Below are positions 11,001 to 21,476 of a stretch of DNA of 64,000 nt, piece after piece (positions within the stretch are counted from its first letter, which is position 1; each line of letters begins with the position of its first letter). The translations under genes and the position numbers were made by a program. This DNA comes from Bemisia tabaci (taxonomy: Eukaryota > Arthropoda > Insecta > Hemiptera > Aleyrodidae): positions 27,922,914 through 27,986,913 of the forward strand of contig NC_092800.1 of the NCBI RefSeq assembly GCF_918797505.1, given 5' to 3'. The notes beneath the pieces are model-generated. The model did no database searches and was not told the DNA's origin. It worked only from the letters and a program-made list of their open reading frames with translations.

Positions 11001-14000
11001 AACATCAAGCTCGGGCACCTCCTCATGCTCCAGCGGACCCGCGAAGACGAGGACACCGAGCAGGACTGGCCGCTTCTTCGTCCCGACGACGAGCGGGACC
11101 TCGAGTCCATCCAGGCCGTCCTCGAGAGCGCCACCGTCAAGCCCGCCGCCACCGTCCGTCTCTACGAACGCTTCTGCGAGTCCCTTACCAACGCCTGGAA
11201 CGAGCTCGTCTACCAGTACGACCCGCTGGAGAATCCGTGTGTGCTCAAGGCGCCGACACTCTTCAACTACGCCATCCTGTGCCTCATATCCGGGGTCTAT
11301 GTCATCAAGGATTATTGCAATTCGGGGAAGCATGCTGTCGAGGCGCCCTCGATTCGGGCCATCGCTAGGAAGGAACTCAAGAGACGCAAGGTAAGACCAG
11401 AGACATGATGGAGATGTTGCGTGTGTGAGGAATTTGCGATTTGACTACTGGGTTCTATGTAAAAGTTCGCGAGAAACACGATGGTGCCACTGGTTTCCTC
11501 TGAAATCAACTCCCAAGCTCAAAAAAAGCTCTCAAGTTGAGGGCGTAATGGAGGGGACATCCCACGCTATACTGAGAGTCCACCTCTGAGTTAAGGGATA
11601 GGGGGCAATGGCGATTGGGCGTCGCAGAGCGCGAAGCTGCGCAGTGAATGTGGCTTTATGTATGCATTGAATAGGGAAAAAGCGTGACCATCTGGTACTG
11701 GCCTGGTCTTTCCGCGCTTAATTTTCAGCAAATTAGACACCCGACGACCACGTTTGAACTACATATGGTAAATAACATGGGAAATCGAAACCATGTGTTT
11801 TTTTCGCATTCAGTCGATTTTTGGGCAAAATAATGTTCATGACTGACTTTTCGGGGATCTGGCGTTTCGAATGATGTATTCCACTTTCTCCAAAAGAAAC
11901 ACCAAAGATCTAATTTTTGGAATTTCAATTTTTTTCCTATTGAGTCAGCGGGACAGTCGAAAACATCGACCCAAGAGGAAAGAATTGAAATTTCAAAAAT
12001 TAAGATCTTTGGTGTTTTTTGGAAGGAGTGGAATGTATTGTACATCAATCTCAGATTATTACTTTTTAGATAGAACATCTTTAAAGCGTCGTATGTGAAG
12101 TGTAATCAGGCTACGGGCCGTAGCCTACGGCCCACTCCACCAGGAACCGATATTGCCATAGAAAGGAATTTTAGGACGTAATGACAAAAAAAAATGGACT
12201 AAAAAAAGCGAGAAGATAAAATGTGGAAAACTAACCTACTTATCATAGAAAGTATTAATCTTCGTTTGCTTATTTGTTTTTCCTTTTTTCACCGTTTCGT
12301 ACATATTTGATAACACATGTATGTTTCCGCGCGCTGTGACTTCGGAAAATCTTTATCGCCTACCACGTGATCTTTGCCAGCTTTTAACTACCAAGCTGTC
12401 AATTTTTGGTCGGATGTCCAAATAAACGGATTATCCTCATACGCGTAGGTAAGGGAGAGGGGCTCCCCCTCAGAATTGAAAACAGTATAATTTGGCAACC
12501 TCCGCCCTCAAAAATTCTTTCTGGTGGGAAATATCTTCGTCAACGATAACTTTCTGATGCAGTGTATCTTTTTGTCACAATTCGAAAGTATTTTGAGCTG
12601 AAAATATTTCAAACATAGTGGTCTACGTGCAGAATTCTATTCACAAATTTTCATCACGAAAGCCTTAAAATGCATATGTAAAGTGTTAAAATTTCAACAA
12701 ATTTCTGGGAGGGGCCTCCTTTTCAATGCGAGCATTCCATACCCCTCCTCCTCCCCCTACCCCTCCCCCTACCCCTCCCCCTTCCTGAATGCTTAAAGGG
12801 AACCCCATTAATACGTGTCTCTTTCTAAAGTAACTCGATTGGTTTTCAGGTGAACTTTAGGCTGCTCCAAAAGTGCGTCTACAACACGATCAACCCATTC
12901 AACGTATTCCTGCGCTCGATCTCCATCACGTGGTACATCAACACCTCACTTCTCATCCGCTGCCCCCTCTTCTTCCTTTCCCTCCTGCGCGACCTCAACG
13001 GGTACCTCCAACTCGGCGGTCTGGTTCTGCGCTCCCTCCGCGAGATGGCGCAGGTGCTTGGCGTCGTCTACAAGATCCCGCGGGTTCTCATGGACGAGAT
13101 GATGTTCTCCATCCTCAACGAGCATCTGAACCAGTTGCAGACGGTCTCATTGTGCGGGCGGAAGGTGGTCAATTGGTCTGAACCAGTCAACGTGTCCGTC
13201 CTCAAACAGGTGCAGCATGACACTGGAGCGCTCCCCTGTGAGATCCTCGCCTACGCGCTCACGGCCTCCGTGCAGACTTACTTCGAGAAGAACGGATATC
13301 CGCTCCCGAAGAAGGTTCACACTACTGTCAGGTTCATCTCGCAGGAGGATATTTTGAAAACTAACAAAAGGTTAGTAAACTCTAGAGACAAGCATAGGCC
13401 CATCTGGGGTTGGGGGGGGGGGGGGCGTAAGGGACGTGCGCTCCTCCCTTTCCTCCGAAAAAAGAGTAATAAAAAGGAAAGAAAGAAAAAGAGGAAGAAA
13501 CGGAGGTGAGGAGAAAGAAGGACGCTTTTATTTGGTACTTATGCAGTTAAAAATTGATACAAACTGCAGATTAGATGCTTCAAATGCCCCGGTCCCCCTG
13601 TATCCCCCCTCCCCTCACTCTAGATGTCTAGGTCTGCCTATGCGACAAAAATATGCCGCAGGCAATTTGTCAAATCGGGTATTTTATAAAATGTCAAGGT
13701 AGGTAGTCAAATTTTGACAGTTAACGGAATTTTGTCAATTTAAGACAAAAAGCTGTCGAGTTTTCAGTGTTTTGGAAAAAAAATGACTCATCAAATCTAC
13801 GAACTCTTCTTAGTCTTTCATCTTCAAATCGATGGCTAAAGTGCGACGCCACGTATATCCATTGCGGTGTTTTAAAGTACTCGCTCTTAGATTATTTTTT
13901 CGAAAAGGAACAAGTCAACTTTATAGCTCGAAAATACAGAATATTCTACCAGCAGAGAAGAAGAATCAAGGAAATCTTCGAGAAATATGTTGACTAGTTT

Positions 14001-16383
14001 TCTGATGAAAAAATAAAGTATGACAAATAGTTTAAAACGTCGCGAACGAAGATACGTCGTCTCTCATTTAAACCATCGCAATGCTCCTCATATATTTAAA
14101 TGTTAAAAATTTTAAAAATTCCATGTTTTATGACATGCTGCAAATTATAAAGTTAACGTTCATCCAGGAGCTAAAAACCGGTTAAAGTAACCAGCGGGTC
14201 GATTATTGAAATTAATAGACAAAGCTATAGACAAAGAAGACAAAAAGGATATGGTAAGATCCTATTGGTGAAAGCGGGTGGTTGCCATGGAAAAAGGAGG
14301 TAAGTAATAGACTAACTAACGGCAACCGACAAGAGACCCGACAGTTTGTCTATCAATTCCCCTTTTAGTCTGTAAGAACCACCGGTTGCAATCAATAAGA
14401 TCGCGCCATACTCCGTATGTCTTCTTTGTCTATGGCTTTGTCTATCAATGTCGATAATCGCTCCGCTGGAAAGATAAAGGCAGGTTAATTAGATCCGTTT
14501 GACTAATGGCTCATTAATGGTACAGATTATCGAATGGCATCCTGTGTTTTGACCTGCCCCTGCACATCCCGAAAGACGACCCGCTGTACAGCCTGAACAT
14601 AACGCAATACGCATTGCACAACACGCTGATCAAACAGTCTTCGATCTACCTGGCCTCATCCCTGAGATTAGACCTCAACCTCTTGACATACGTTCTACCC
14701 TCGGTGGCCGTGCGGTTTTTGTTGTACCTTCTCACGAGGCACTACTCTGTCACAATCACTCAAGTCGAGGGTAATTTCAACGAGACTAAGAGGAAAAAAC
14801 TGCTGTGGGGACAGGAAATTGAAAATATTATCTACTGGAGACCACCGCAAGCAAATATCAGTGAGTTTCTATATTACTTTTCCGTATGACTTTCTTCAGT
14901 TTCACCAAACAATCTCATGGAATGGCAGGGAAGGGGGGTATCTTGCCACAAATTGTTCAATGAAGGAGTCTGAAAGCGAAAACCTCCCAAAAATCTTAAC
15001 TCATGTAAAATACGTACGACGTAGCCGTGTACCATGTGACTGTCCATGGGAGACACCTATATATTTAGAATTATTTATTAAGAATAAAGATACTCAGAAA
15101 TGGCTCAACTAGTCGTTCGCCTTACGGAAGAAAGTAACTACATTTCAATTTCATCAAATTTCCCTTCCCAAATTTCATTTTTACCAAGAGAATCTTGGGC
15201 ATTTCAAGCTGAAAATTTCACCGATTTTTTCCCGATACTTAGCAAAATTCACAAAAGTATTGAGCAAAAATAGCACCAGTACATTATTGTGAAAAACTGA
15301 ATTGTTTGATTAAATTTTGCAACTTAGGAATTAAGTTACGTTCCTTCCTCGCGCGTCGCGCCGCTTGACGCACCGGGTATTTCCACCAACAGTATGCACG
15401 TGTGATGAAAGTTGCGTTCGTGTAAATTGAAGGAGCTTCAAACCAGTTGCTATAATATTTCATCGTTCGTTGTATCGAGTGCTGAAAACATTAATGCCAG
15501 TCATTGAACAAATATTGCAAAGCAAATAATATAATTTTTGGCGAATCAAAAATGAAAAAAATAATATCGAGAAAAGCGAATGGGAACTCAGGATTACTTA
15601 TACGCTATATTCTAGTTAATTTTATATTAACTGGTATTATCTCGCGGAAACATTAGATGAAAAGAAGAGGAAGTGAGAGGAAGAAGACTGCAGAGAAAAA
15701 TGTAGAGGAAGAAGAGGAAGAGGTAGAGGTAGAGAAAAAAACAATATTAATATAGCGACTAACCACTCAGCCGCCTTGTGCCTCTTCTGGCTAAACTTTT
15801 AGGGGCAGTTAACATTCAATCTTCAGAATATCAATTTCTTTAAGTCAAAAAATTCTTACTTCCGGTTAAGACTAATTTCCTCCCATGTTTTATTTTCCAA
15901 AAACTAACCAAAAATTTTCCTTGAAACTTGGAATTTTTTTCCTCATTAAAAATGTTCATAGTTTCAATATGATGTTTCTGTAACTTTTCCTTTAAAAAAT
16001 AAAAGATAATCGGGGATTTTCTAATGATTCGATAGGGACATCCTGTTTTTGATTTCGGCCAACGATAATCTTCTTCTTGTTTCCGACCCATCTCGACGAA
16101 ATTTTATCAAGTTTACACCTCGATCCAAATCACTTCATTTTTTCTTCTCGATTCAGGTTTATCGCTGACACTGATGTGTTACGGAGAAGAGGTGCGGTTG
16201 GGCACCATGGCTGATGCCGAGCTGATGCCTCACCATTTAGTCATCCTCAAGGAATTCCCGCAGAAGATCAACCAACTGGCCTCAGCTGCTGCCCTCCTTC
16301 GACAACACTACTCATCTAGTCTATCCTCCCTCGATATGAGCACCGCCTCGGATTCATCCCTCCATCTTGATTTTTCTGAGTAG
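7856..16383 (+). CDS. WSD-type wax ester synthase/diacylglycerol acyltransferase-like protein (seven exons, whole gene span)
   Basis: The exons 7801-8009, 8760-8941, 9464-9649, 10860-11390, 12850-13370, 14526-14860 and 16157-16383 join with matching phases (1,0,0,0,2,1) and give 711 residues from the Met at 7856. The family transfers acyl groups from acyl-CoA to fatty alcohols or diacylglycerol at membranes, making wax esters or neutral lipid; the substrate here is unknown. A hydrophobic helix (about residues 27-51) suggests membrane anchoring. The acyltransferase core follows, with an HH pair at residues 214-215 in the context RIHHILLSEDN, and the end is a clear WS/DGAT C-terminal domain (LSLTLMCYGEEVRLGTMADA). 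The usual HHxxxDG motif is not intact: the acidic residue is displaced. The N-terminus is the least certain part. The length of about 700 residues suits an insect member. In sap-feeding insects such enzymes are plausible contributors to cuticular wax, which is an inference. Confidence 0.88.
8760..8941 (+). CDS. WSD-like gene, exon 2
   Basis: The acceptor TTGCAG ends at 8759 and the donor is A|GTAAGT at 8942. It completes a Gly codon split with exon 1 and encodes GVNFCRRLWLKHLQRKFPD through NVALFRQKIQ, matching the amphipathic start of the acyltransferase domain. A second CAG at 8772-8774 would break the frame. Confidence 0.8.
9464..9649 (+). CDS. WSD-like gene, exon 3
   Basis: TTACAG precedes 9464 and CAG|GTATTG follows 9649; the exon is in phase 0 at both ends. 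The product EEILNKRHPNGRLCFPHLTC through WKTTVDFNIENHILVA has the family pattern in which a Trp and the F-D/N-I-x-x-H stretch precede the catalytic half. Confidence 0.82.
9650..10319 (+). other. Intron 3 of the WSD-like gene, 5' part
   Basis: This is AT-rich intron. A 121-codon open frame at 9719-10084 has no recognisable protein character and lies between the two well-supported exons. Confidence 0.6.
10320..10495 (-). repeat. tRNA-derived SINE-like element with Trp-like head, minus strand
   Basis: On the minus strand an A-box-like TGGCCTAGCGG (10471-10481) and a perfect B box GGTTCGAATCC (10429-10439) have tRNA spacing. The anticodon-arm region GCGCGTCTGACTCTAGA closely resembles tRNA-Trp, with CTA where CCA would be. 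The acceptor stem pairs poorly, so this is a retroposon head and not a working tRNA gene. It lies inside intron 3. Confidence 0.7.
10502..10744. mobile_element. Palindromic element (family E), full copy in intron 3
   Basis: The ends ACACCGAAAAAAAACTCCGG and its inverse in TTTTTCTTTTCAGTGT enclose a GC-rich interior that is palindromic throughout (CCGTTCCGGGCTC, GGCCGAAA and inverses). A 5'-truncated copy lies at 22195-22374. It is non-coding. Confidence 0.8.
10860..11390 (+). CDS. WSD-like gene, exon 4 (carries the HH pair)
   Basis: CCCTCAG precedes 10860 and AAG|GTAAGA follows 11390. It encodes 177 residues in phase 0. The His-His pair is encoded at 10977-10982 within IRIHHILLSEDN. Canonical members have HHxxxDG; here the first Asp is two positions later and no Gly follows. 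A second hydrophobic segment (LFNYAILCLISGVYVI) lies near the end. The exon is strongly C-ending in codon use, unlike exons 2 and 3. The long opposite-strand open frame over this exon is a by-product of that composition. Confidence 0.88.
11405..11590. repeat. Single-arm copy of foldback family A, just inside intron 4
   Basis: It matches the left arm at 543-735 (GGAGATGTTGC, TTCGCGAGAAACACGA, GAGAGTCCACCT). It begins about 15 bases beyond the exon 4 donor. Confidence 0.75.
11591..12849 (+). other. Rest of intron 4
   Basis: It contains a palindrome at 11872-12038 and a C-rich CCCCTACCCCTCC tract at about 12746-12783, then the acceptor TTTTCAG. No coding signal was seen. Confidence 0.6.
11872..12038. 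repeat. Short palindrome in intron 4
   Basis: ATTCCACTTTCTCCAAAAGA and ACACCAAAGATC at the left are inverted at the right as AAGATCTTTGGTGTTTTTTGG and GGAGTGGAATG, with the halves meeting near 11950. It is probably a small foldback element. No second copy was seen. Confidence 0.6.
12850..13370 (+). CDS. WSD-like gene, exon 5
   Basis: TTTTCAG precedes 12850 and AAAAG|GTTAGT follows 13370. It encodes VNFRLLQKCVYNTINPF, hydrophobic stretches around 12940-13000, and PCEILAYALTASVQTYFEKN. The last of these aligns with the family segment that normally begins with Asn-Asp-Val, but that Asn-Asp is absent. The frame continues past the donor into low-complexity GA-rich sequence, which is not coding. 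Confidence 0.86.
13838..14065. repeat. Dispersed element (family M) in intron 5
   Basis: The ends CGACGCCACGTATATCC and GAAGATACGTCGTC are imperfect inverses. The interior words TCCATTGCGGTnTTTTAAA and AAGTCAACTTTATA recur in the same order at 59919-60395, where another element splits them. Confidence 0.6.
14191..14469. mobile_element. V-family inverted-repeat element in intron 5
   Basis: Near-inverse ends (CCAGCGGGTCGATTATTGAA and CGATAATCGCTCCGCTGG) are followed inward by repeated ATAGACAAAG words and their inverses. The same family occurs at 31375-31980, 44109-44645 and as a tandem array at 55690-56990. Confidence 0.75.
14526..14860 (+). CDS. WSD-like gene, exon 6
   Basis: The acceptor GTACAG ends at 14525 and the donor is A|GTGAGT at 14861. 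The first base completes an Arg codon from exon 5. It encodes LSNGILCFDLPLHIPKDDPL, then VTITQVEGNFNE, which sits where many members have a (S/T)NVPGP motif, and ends at IIYWRPPQANI, the usual lead-in to the final domain. Confidence 0.88.
14861..16156 (+). other. Intron 6 of the WSD-like gene
   Basis: AT-rich with a GA-rich patch at about 15655-15745. No repeat family or coding signal was identified. Confidence 0.6.
16157..16383 (+). CDS. WSD-like gene, exon 7 with stop codon
   Basis: The acceptor GATTCAG ends at 16156, and the first two bases complete a Ser codon from exon 6. It encodes the most recognisable part of the family, LSLTLMCYGEEVRLGTMADA followed by ELMPHHLVILKEFPQKIN, then a Ser-rich tail (SSSLSSLDMSTASDSS) ending at TAG 16381-16383. 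Confidence 0.92.
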
Positions 16384-18381
16384 AGTTTCTACTAGTATCT
16401 TGTGTTGTTCCACTCGGATTAGCATTGGTTTGAAATTTGAGTACGAATGCATGCTCGGGTTTTTGAGAAAACTCAGAGAGGGATTTTCTGCTGAAATTTG
16501 TGCCACTACTTCGTACTATAAAAGAACTTTTTGAAAATTGTTGTTGTCAAAAATGTTGTCAGGAAATATAATCTTGAGTCCGTTAAGTCTGCAATGAGGC
16601 AAATTTTTCAGTCATTGAATGGGACACTGGACAAAGTAACAATTGGGGCCCATACAAATTTGTTATTTTCTGAATACATCAGATCTAGAGAGAAAAGGAA
16701 AAAGTCTGTAAGGCTTAAGATTACCTTAGATCGAAAAAAGTACAAATGATAAGATTACACGATCTTTATACGATTCATCTTTCATTTTATCAGCGTTAAG
16801 TGCAAATAAAAGTATCTCAATCAGGAATTAATATTCGAAGTTTGCTGCAGTCTACTTGTTTTGAGGAGGTGATGTGTTACATGTCGCTTTATTTCGTCCT
16901 TTTTCTATATGTAGTTGTCTATTGTCGTACGTTTCTTATGCATTTTATAAAACCGCAGAACAATTTATTATTTAAAAAAGAGTTTTTCTAAAATGCAAAG
17001 ATATTTCTTTTAAATATGAAGAAGTTTTTCGTCTTTAAAAAAGGGTGTAAGACGTCAACAGCAGCACTGATAAACGTCGCTAACTAGTTAGATTACATGC
17101 ATATAAGGCACTGATCTGAACTAACAGTACAAATGACGTCATCCGTCCTGTTTTCAAAAGATCAACTTTGAACGCAGAAACTTGGTGACGAAATGATTTC
17201 TCGCTTCTTTGCTGACATTTAAAATTCTACATCAAAACAAGAGTCTAGAACGCTTGTATCTGATCCGATAAAATTTATACTAATTGCGCTTTTTGAAATG
17301 AAGAGCAATTTGTGAGACTTCACTTATGCTTTTACGCCTCTTTCCCTATTTAGAGGGAATTTCAGCCAAGTTGGAATTTAGGAAAGTTTTTCTATTTCTT
17401 CCTAAAAGAAGGGTTGGCATCTTGTACTTCCAAACTTTTTTAGGTTTTAACTTTTAAAGCACACTGTTTTTAATGCTGAACTTTTTGTAAGAGAATTTTT
17501 CAAATCGTTGGGGACTGAGTAACTGAACTGGTCAATTTGGGAGAAAAGGGTTTTAGAAAAACTTGACTCAACAAAAATAAAAATTTTAAAGCGCAAAAAT
17601 GTGTGGTACTAATCGTGTGTTGAGGGCATGAAGTAGCTCTTTTTTCGACTTTCTATTAGCCCAGTGAGGTTACACGTTCTCTCGATGTTGATAATTATTT
17701 TATGTACAAATTTGTTTGTATCTTTAAGTGCGTATGATTTGTCCTACATTTTAGTGTTCTTATGCCTGTTTATTTATTTTTAGTCGTTAAGCTCAATTAA
17801 TCTGTACGTTCATTAATTTTACCGCTGAACTGGTCAACCCAAATATTGTTGGACACCTATATAATCTTTTATCAAATTCATCTACTATTGGTTGAGTTTA
17901 AATGCAATTCATCATATTCTGGTTAAATTGCTTCACTTTTCATGTAATTTAGCGTTTGTGATTTTAGAGTAAATTAAATTCCATAAATATACTCATTTTG
18001 TGCTTCACGAGTTTTAACTAGGCTCACCCCTTTGTACGATGATATTCACTGCTTTACAAAATTGAAGTCAACAAATAATTTTTTTTCATTTTTATTTGTA
18101 ACTCTCATTCCTGCCTGAACATTTACATCCAGTCGTAAACCTTTCGGATACAACATCATTAGAATGTTGCATTTAACCTATCAAAAATTTATATATTATT
18201 ATTTCTTAATTATTTATTTTTGTTTAAAAAAGGAAAACTTACAGACAGTTACTTTATAATGTTCAGAAATGTTATCCAAAGCTTGAGAGAATTTTCATTA
18301 TAGTTTCCAAAATATAATTTTTAATAGTTCCTTTTGTCTAGAAAATATCATAAGGGTGGGGGAGTATTGTATGAAGGTACA
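16384..18381 (+). other. Downstream region of the WSD-like gene, with candidate polyadenylation signals
   Basis: AT-rich and without coding signal. AATAAA occurs at 16805-16810 and 17577-17582; either could end the transcript, and the sequence does not decide between them. Confidence 0.4.
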
Positions 18382-18437
18382 CACTGAAAAAAAATCTCGG
18401 TGTATTTACTAAAAAAAAGGGTAAAATTACCAAGAAT

Positions 18438-18986
18438 GGACCACTAGACAAGGTACGAATTAAAGCAATCTGATACATGTTTCTTGACTAAAATTTCACG
18501 CAGAACACGATTCGCGCAACGAAAATGACTGAACCCAACTCCAAACGAAGATATTAACGTTTTCATTTCACATTGGTTACGAGGAATTTGAACTGCCCGC
18601 TCACAAGAAACTCAAAGCTCTACGTGAGTCAAATTGCGCACTACAACGGTTTCAGCAATCTTCTCAATCGAGCAATGTACATTTCCCACCATGTGTAGCC
18701 CAAACTATGAGCAATTTGCTGTACCTGAGCCGAAGCGTCAAGATTAAGGTTGCCAGCTTTTTATATCGCAGAGACTGTGATGATAGACGTTTAGTGCGCG
18801 ATGTGAATCACGTAGAGCATTGAGCTTTCATGAGCGGGTGGTTTGAATTCACGCATCAAGAATCATTAAATATCTTCGTAGGGAGTTGATTTCGGTAATT
18901 TTCGTTGTGCTTATCGTGTTCTGCGTGAAATTTTTGTTACGAAACATGTACTAGAATGCTGGAAATCGTACCTTGTCTAGTGGTCC
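18438..18986. mobile_element. GGACCACTAG foldback element (family D), nested copy
   Basis: 549 bases with ends GGACCACTAGACAAGGTACG and its inverse. Both halves carry inverse versions of the same interior words, so the whole is a foldback. AT flanks both ends, consistent with a 2-base target duplication inside the outer element. Confidence 0.85.
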
Positions 18987-19028
18987 ATTCAGGGTTTTAT
19001 TTGATCCCAGTTTTTTCTTGGTAATATT

Positions 19029-19984
19029 CCCTGGTAAAAATTGGCGATAGGAGCTGCGTTTCAAAATACCATAGGAATTCTTATAGCCGGCTAAAGAGGG
19101 CAATAGAAAATCATGTAGCTGGCTGTAGAAAGCGGAGAAATCATTTAGCTGGGCTATACGAAGCGATAAAAAAGTATGCAGCTGGGCTAAAGTTCCTATG
19201 GCCGGGCTTTACACTTTATCGCCATCGGCTATAAAAGGCTATAAGAAATTGTGTAGAAATTCGTGTGCTTTGGAAATCATTAAGTTTGATACGGAGCCAA
19301 CATAATATTCACAAAACACACATTATATTTTCCTTTAATACATATTTTTTTTCATCAATTAAAACGAGAATAATCCATACAGGATGTGCAAACATTTCAA
19401 AATCATGAGTTGAAAAACGCTGAGGCTGACTTCGCAAGATTATATTGGAGTATAACAGAGCGGAGCGGCGTGCTGTCAGCGATAAGCGCGCACCAGCGCC
19501 TACAAACCTAACTGGGATACTTCACGCATGGCGCAATGCGTGAAGTATCCCTGTTAGGTTTGTAGGCGCTAAGGCGCTTTTCGCGCTGGCTGCCCGCCCG
19601 CCGCGCCGCCGCAGCGTGCAACGGCGCTTGAAGCAACTATTTCACACCAGAGGTATTGCACAGTATCATACGAAATTGAAGGCGCTCCAACATATTAGGA
19701 ATGGCAGGCATCCTTCAAAAGTACGGAGCTTTCTGCGCAAAACAAATCAAGATACTACGGCCCAAAAATAGAGCAGTATTCCAAAAACTCACTAAGTCCT
19801 AGCATCCGTAAAAAGTAACATGTAGCATACACTTTATCGCCTGGCTGTTGCTTACTTGCCATCGGCTATAAAAGGCTATATAAGAAATTGTGCAGCCGGC
19901 TATAGAAGCTATTAAACATCTTACAGCCGGCTTTAGGTCTATGGTATTTTTGAACATAGATTCTACTGCCAATTTTTACCAGGG
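19029..19984. mobile_element. Element with GGCTATAAAAGG subterminal repeats and a GC-rich hairpin (family F), nested
   Basis: The ends CCCTGGTAAAAATTGGC and its inverse are followed by ATACCATAGGA/TCTATGGTAT and multiple AGCCGGCTATA-like words on both sides. The core at about 19255-19775 is shared with 48995-49510. No open frame of note. The outer ends overlap in composition with the host element, so they may be off by some bases. Confidence 0.7.
19496..19569. repeat. Near-perfect 74-base hairpin, copy 1
   Basis: The arms run from GCGCCTACAAACCTAAC inward to CTTCACGCAT, around a loop of about six bases. One arm position mismatches. The second copy at 49253-49326 keeps the fold despite sequence changes. 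Confidence 0.85.
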
Positions 19985-20348
19985 TTACCATTTATGGATT
20001 TGGTAATTTTACCGAGAAAGCTCGGTAAAATTATTGAACTTTCTCGGTAATTTTACTGGACCTTGGTAAAAACGCCAATATTTTTTATCGACTGTGGTAG
20101 AATTACCGAGATAAAATGGCAAAGTTCCCGGGAATTGATAACCAATAAAAGTGGTATTCTAACCTGAAAAAACAGTGAAAATACCGGGTTTTAGGTAAGC
20201 TTACCAATCTGCCTTGGTAAAATTACCAATAATTGGTATAAAAAAGTGAGATGGTGAAGGTACCAACGGACCGTGGTAAAAACGCTGAGAATTTTTTTTC
20301 AGTGAATGTATTCCAAAAATAATAAGGCCTTGACCCTTTGTGGCTAGA

Positions 20349-21228
20349 CCCACATAGCACAGAATCTTATGTCAATACTGATACATATTGTTGGATGTTG
20401 ACATGATATCATCAACACTAATGCAGTATGATATTAAGATTGTCGGTTAAAAGGTATACCGCGTCAGCATGAATATAACACTGATACCTTCAATATATCA
20501 AACAACAGTATTGAGTCAATGCTGACGAGGTAAAAAAAAAATAACACGAAAAGAAATTAACACGAAAAAATGAAAAAAAAATATAGGAAGAAAAAGAAGC
20601 CTAAGAAAACACGGTGTTAATCAAAGTTATGATGAAAGTCGAGCCGCGCACTGATGCTATGTGTGCTATAACAGCCTTAACAGGCGTGATTTTAACCCGG
20701 AACATCATCAGCTCCTTGTGGCTCAATGGCAGAATACTGGGCTAGGAATTCCGCGGTTCGGGTTCAAATCCACCTGAGGGCGTCCGGGTATTTTACGCTA
20801 CTAAACGTCGCAGGACATCAAGTAAGTGGTTTATAATATTCAATACTTGTATACTTGTGTAATTCATGTTTCAAATGTAATACATGTGTAGTACTATGAA
20901 AATGACGGTCATCGTCTGAACTTTCATATCTACTTGACAGAGTGCGCTGAGTGTACAGACGTGTCAGTGATAAGGTAGTAACGCATACATATTGTCGGTG
21001 TCCTGCAGTGTTCTGATGACCTTGTCATAACCCTGATTTCCATATGAAATCAACCTTTTCGGCCAATACTGTAACAATATTTTGACAGCTCCAAATCAGT
21101 AACTAATAAATACTGGCATAGTCTTGATATAATATTAAATCAGGATACATCAGCATTTTATAAATACTGACACTACTGACGTGTCAGTACTATTGTAGTA
21201 TTATATCAATATTCTGTGCTATGTGGGG
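20349..21228. mobile_element. Element with CCCACATAGCACAGAAT ends (family G)
   Basis: The left end CCCACATAGCACAGAAT is matched by the inverse ATTCTGTGCTATGTGGG at the right. The interior has repeated TACTGATACATATTG-like words in both orientations and a tRNA-like segment near its middle. It is about 880 bases and non-coding. Confidence 0.75.
20708..20800 (+). repeat. tRNA-like SINE head, plus strand
   Basis: A-box-like TGGCTCAATGG (20719-20729) and B-box-like GGTTCAAATCC (20761-20771) have tRNA-like spacing. The stems pair poorly, so this is not called a functional tRNA. It lies inside the family G element, either nested or part of it. Confidence 0.6.
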
Positions 21229-21476
21229 ACATTCTCTCTTGGGACGCAAACTTTTCCATAGAATTCTTAAGTATCGCTCGAATATCTTTCTTCTCCTAGT
21301 TTCGTTGATGAGCTGACCTGTGGATTGGCAAAAAAAAGAATAGAAATCACGAAAAAACTGCACTTGAGGAGTAACCGGAGCAACGGATGTGCCTAATGAG
21401 GAATACGCCAACGGACTATCGGCAGCCTCTCAACGGCATTGCCATTTTGAAGAGGCATTTGTCTCTAATGCCGTAT
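21229..21476. other. Unique-looking DNA between two elements
   Basis: Short open frames exist on both strands (for example 21389-21475) but with no splice or family support. Confidence 0.3.

Larger units (their letters stand above)
13371..14525 (+). other. Intron 5 of the WSD-like gene
   Basis: It holds a G-run, a GA-rich stretch and two repeat copies (13838-14065 and 14191-14469). It is bounded by matching phase-2 splice sites. Confidence 0.6.
18382..20304 (-). mobile_element. TTACC-rich element (family B), minus strand, split by two nested insertions
   Basis: The outer ends CACTGAAAAAAAATCTCGG and the inverse TTTTTTTTCAGTG match the family B copies at 1766 and 22612 in reverse. The outer sequence runs 18382-18437, resumes at about 18989-19028 and again at about 19985-20304. 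The gaps are filled by a family D foldback and a longer element with a GC-rich hairpin. This gives a relative insertion order. Confidence 0.85.

Noticed and set aside
10638..11333. 231-codon open frame on the minus strand
   Set aside because: It is the reverse of WSD exon 4, which is GC-ending in codon use, plus part of a palindromic element. Exon 4 has splice sites, phase continuity and family similarity; this frame has none.
13371..13509. Read-through extension of WSD exon 5
   Set aside because: The frame passes the donor into G-run and GA-rich sequence. Splicing at 13370 to 14526 restores family similarity at once.
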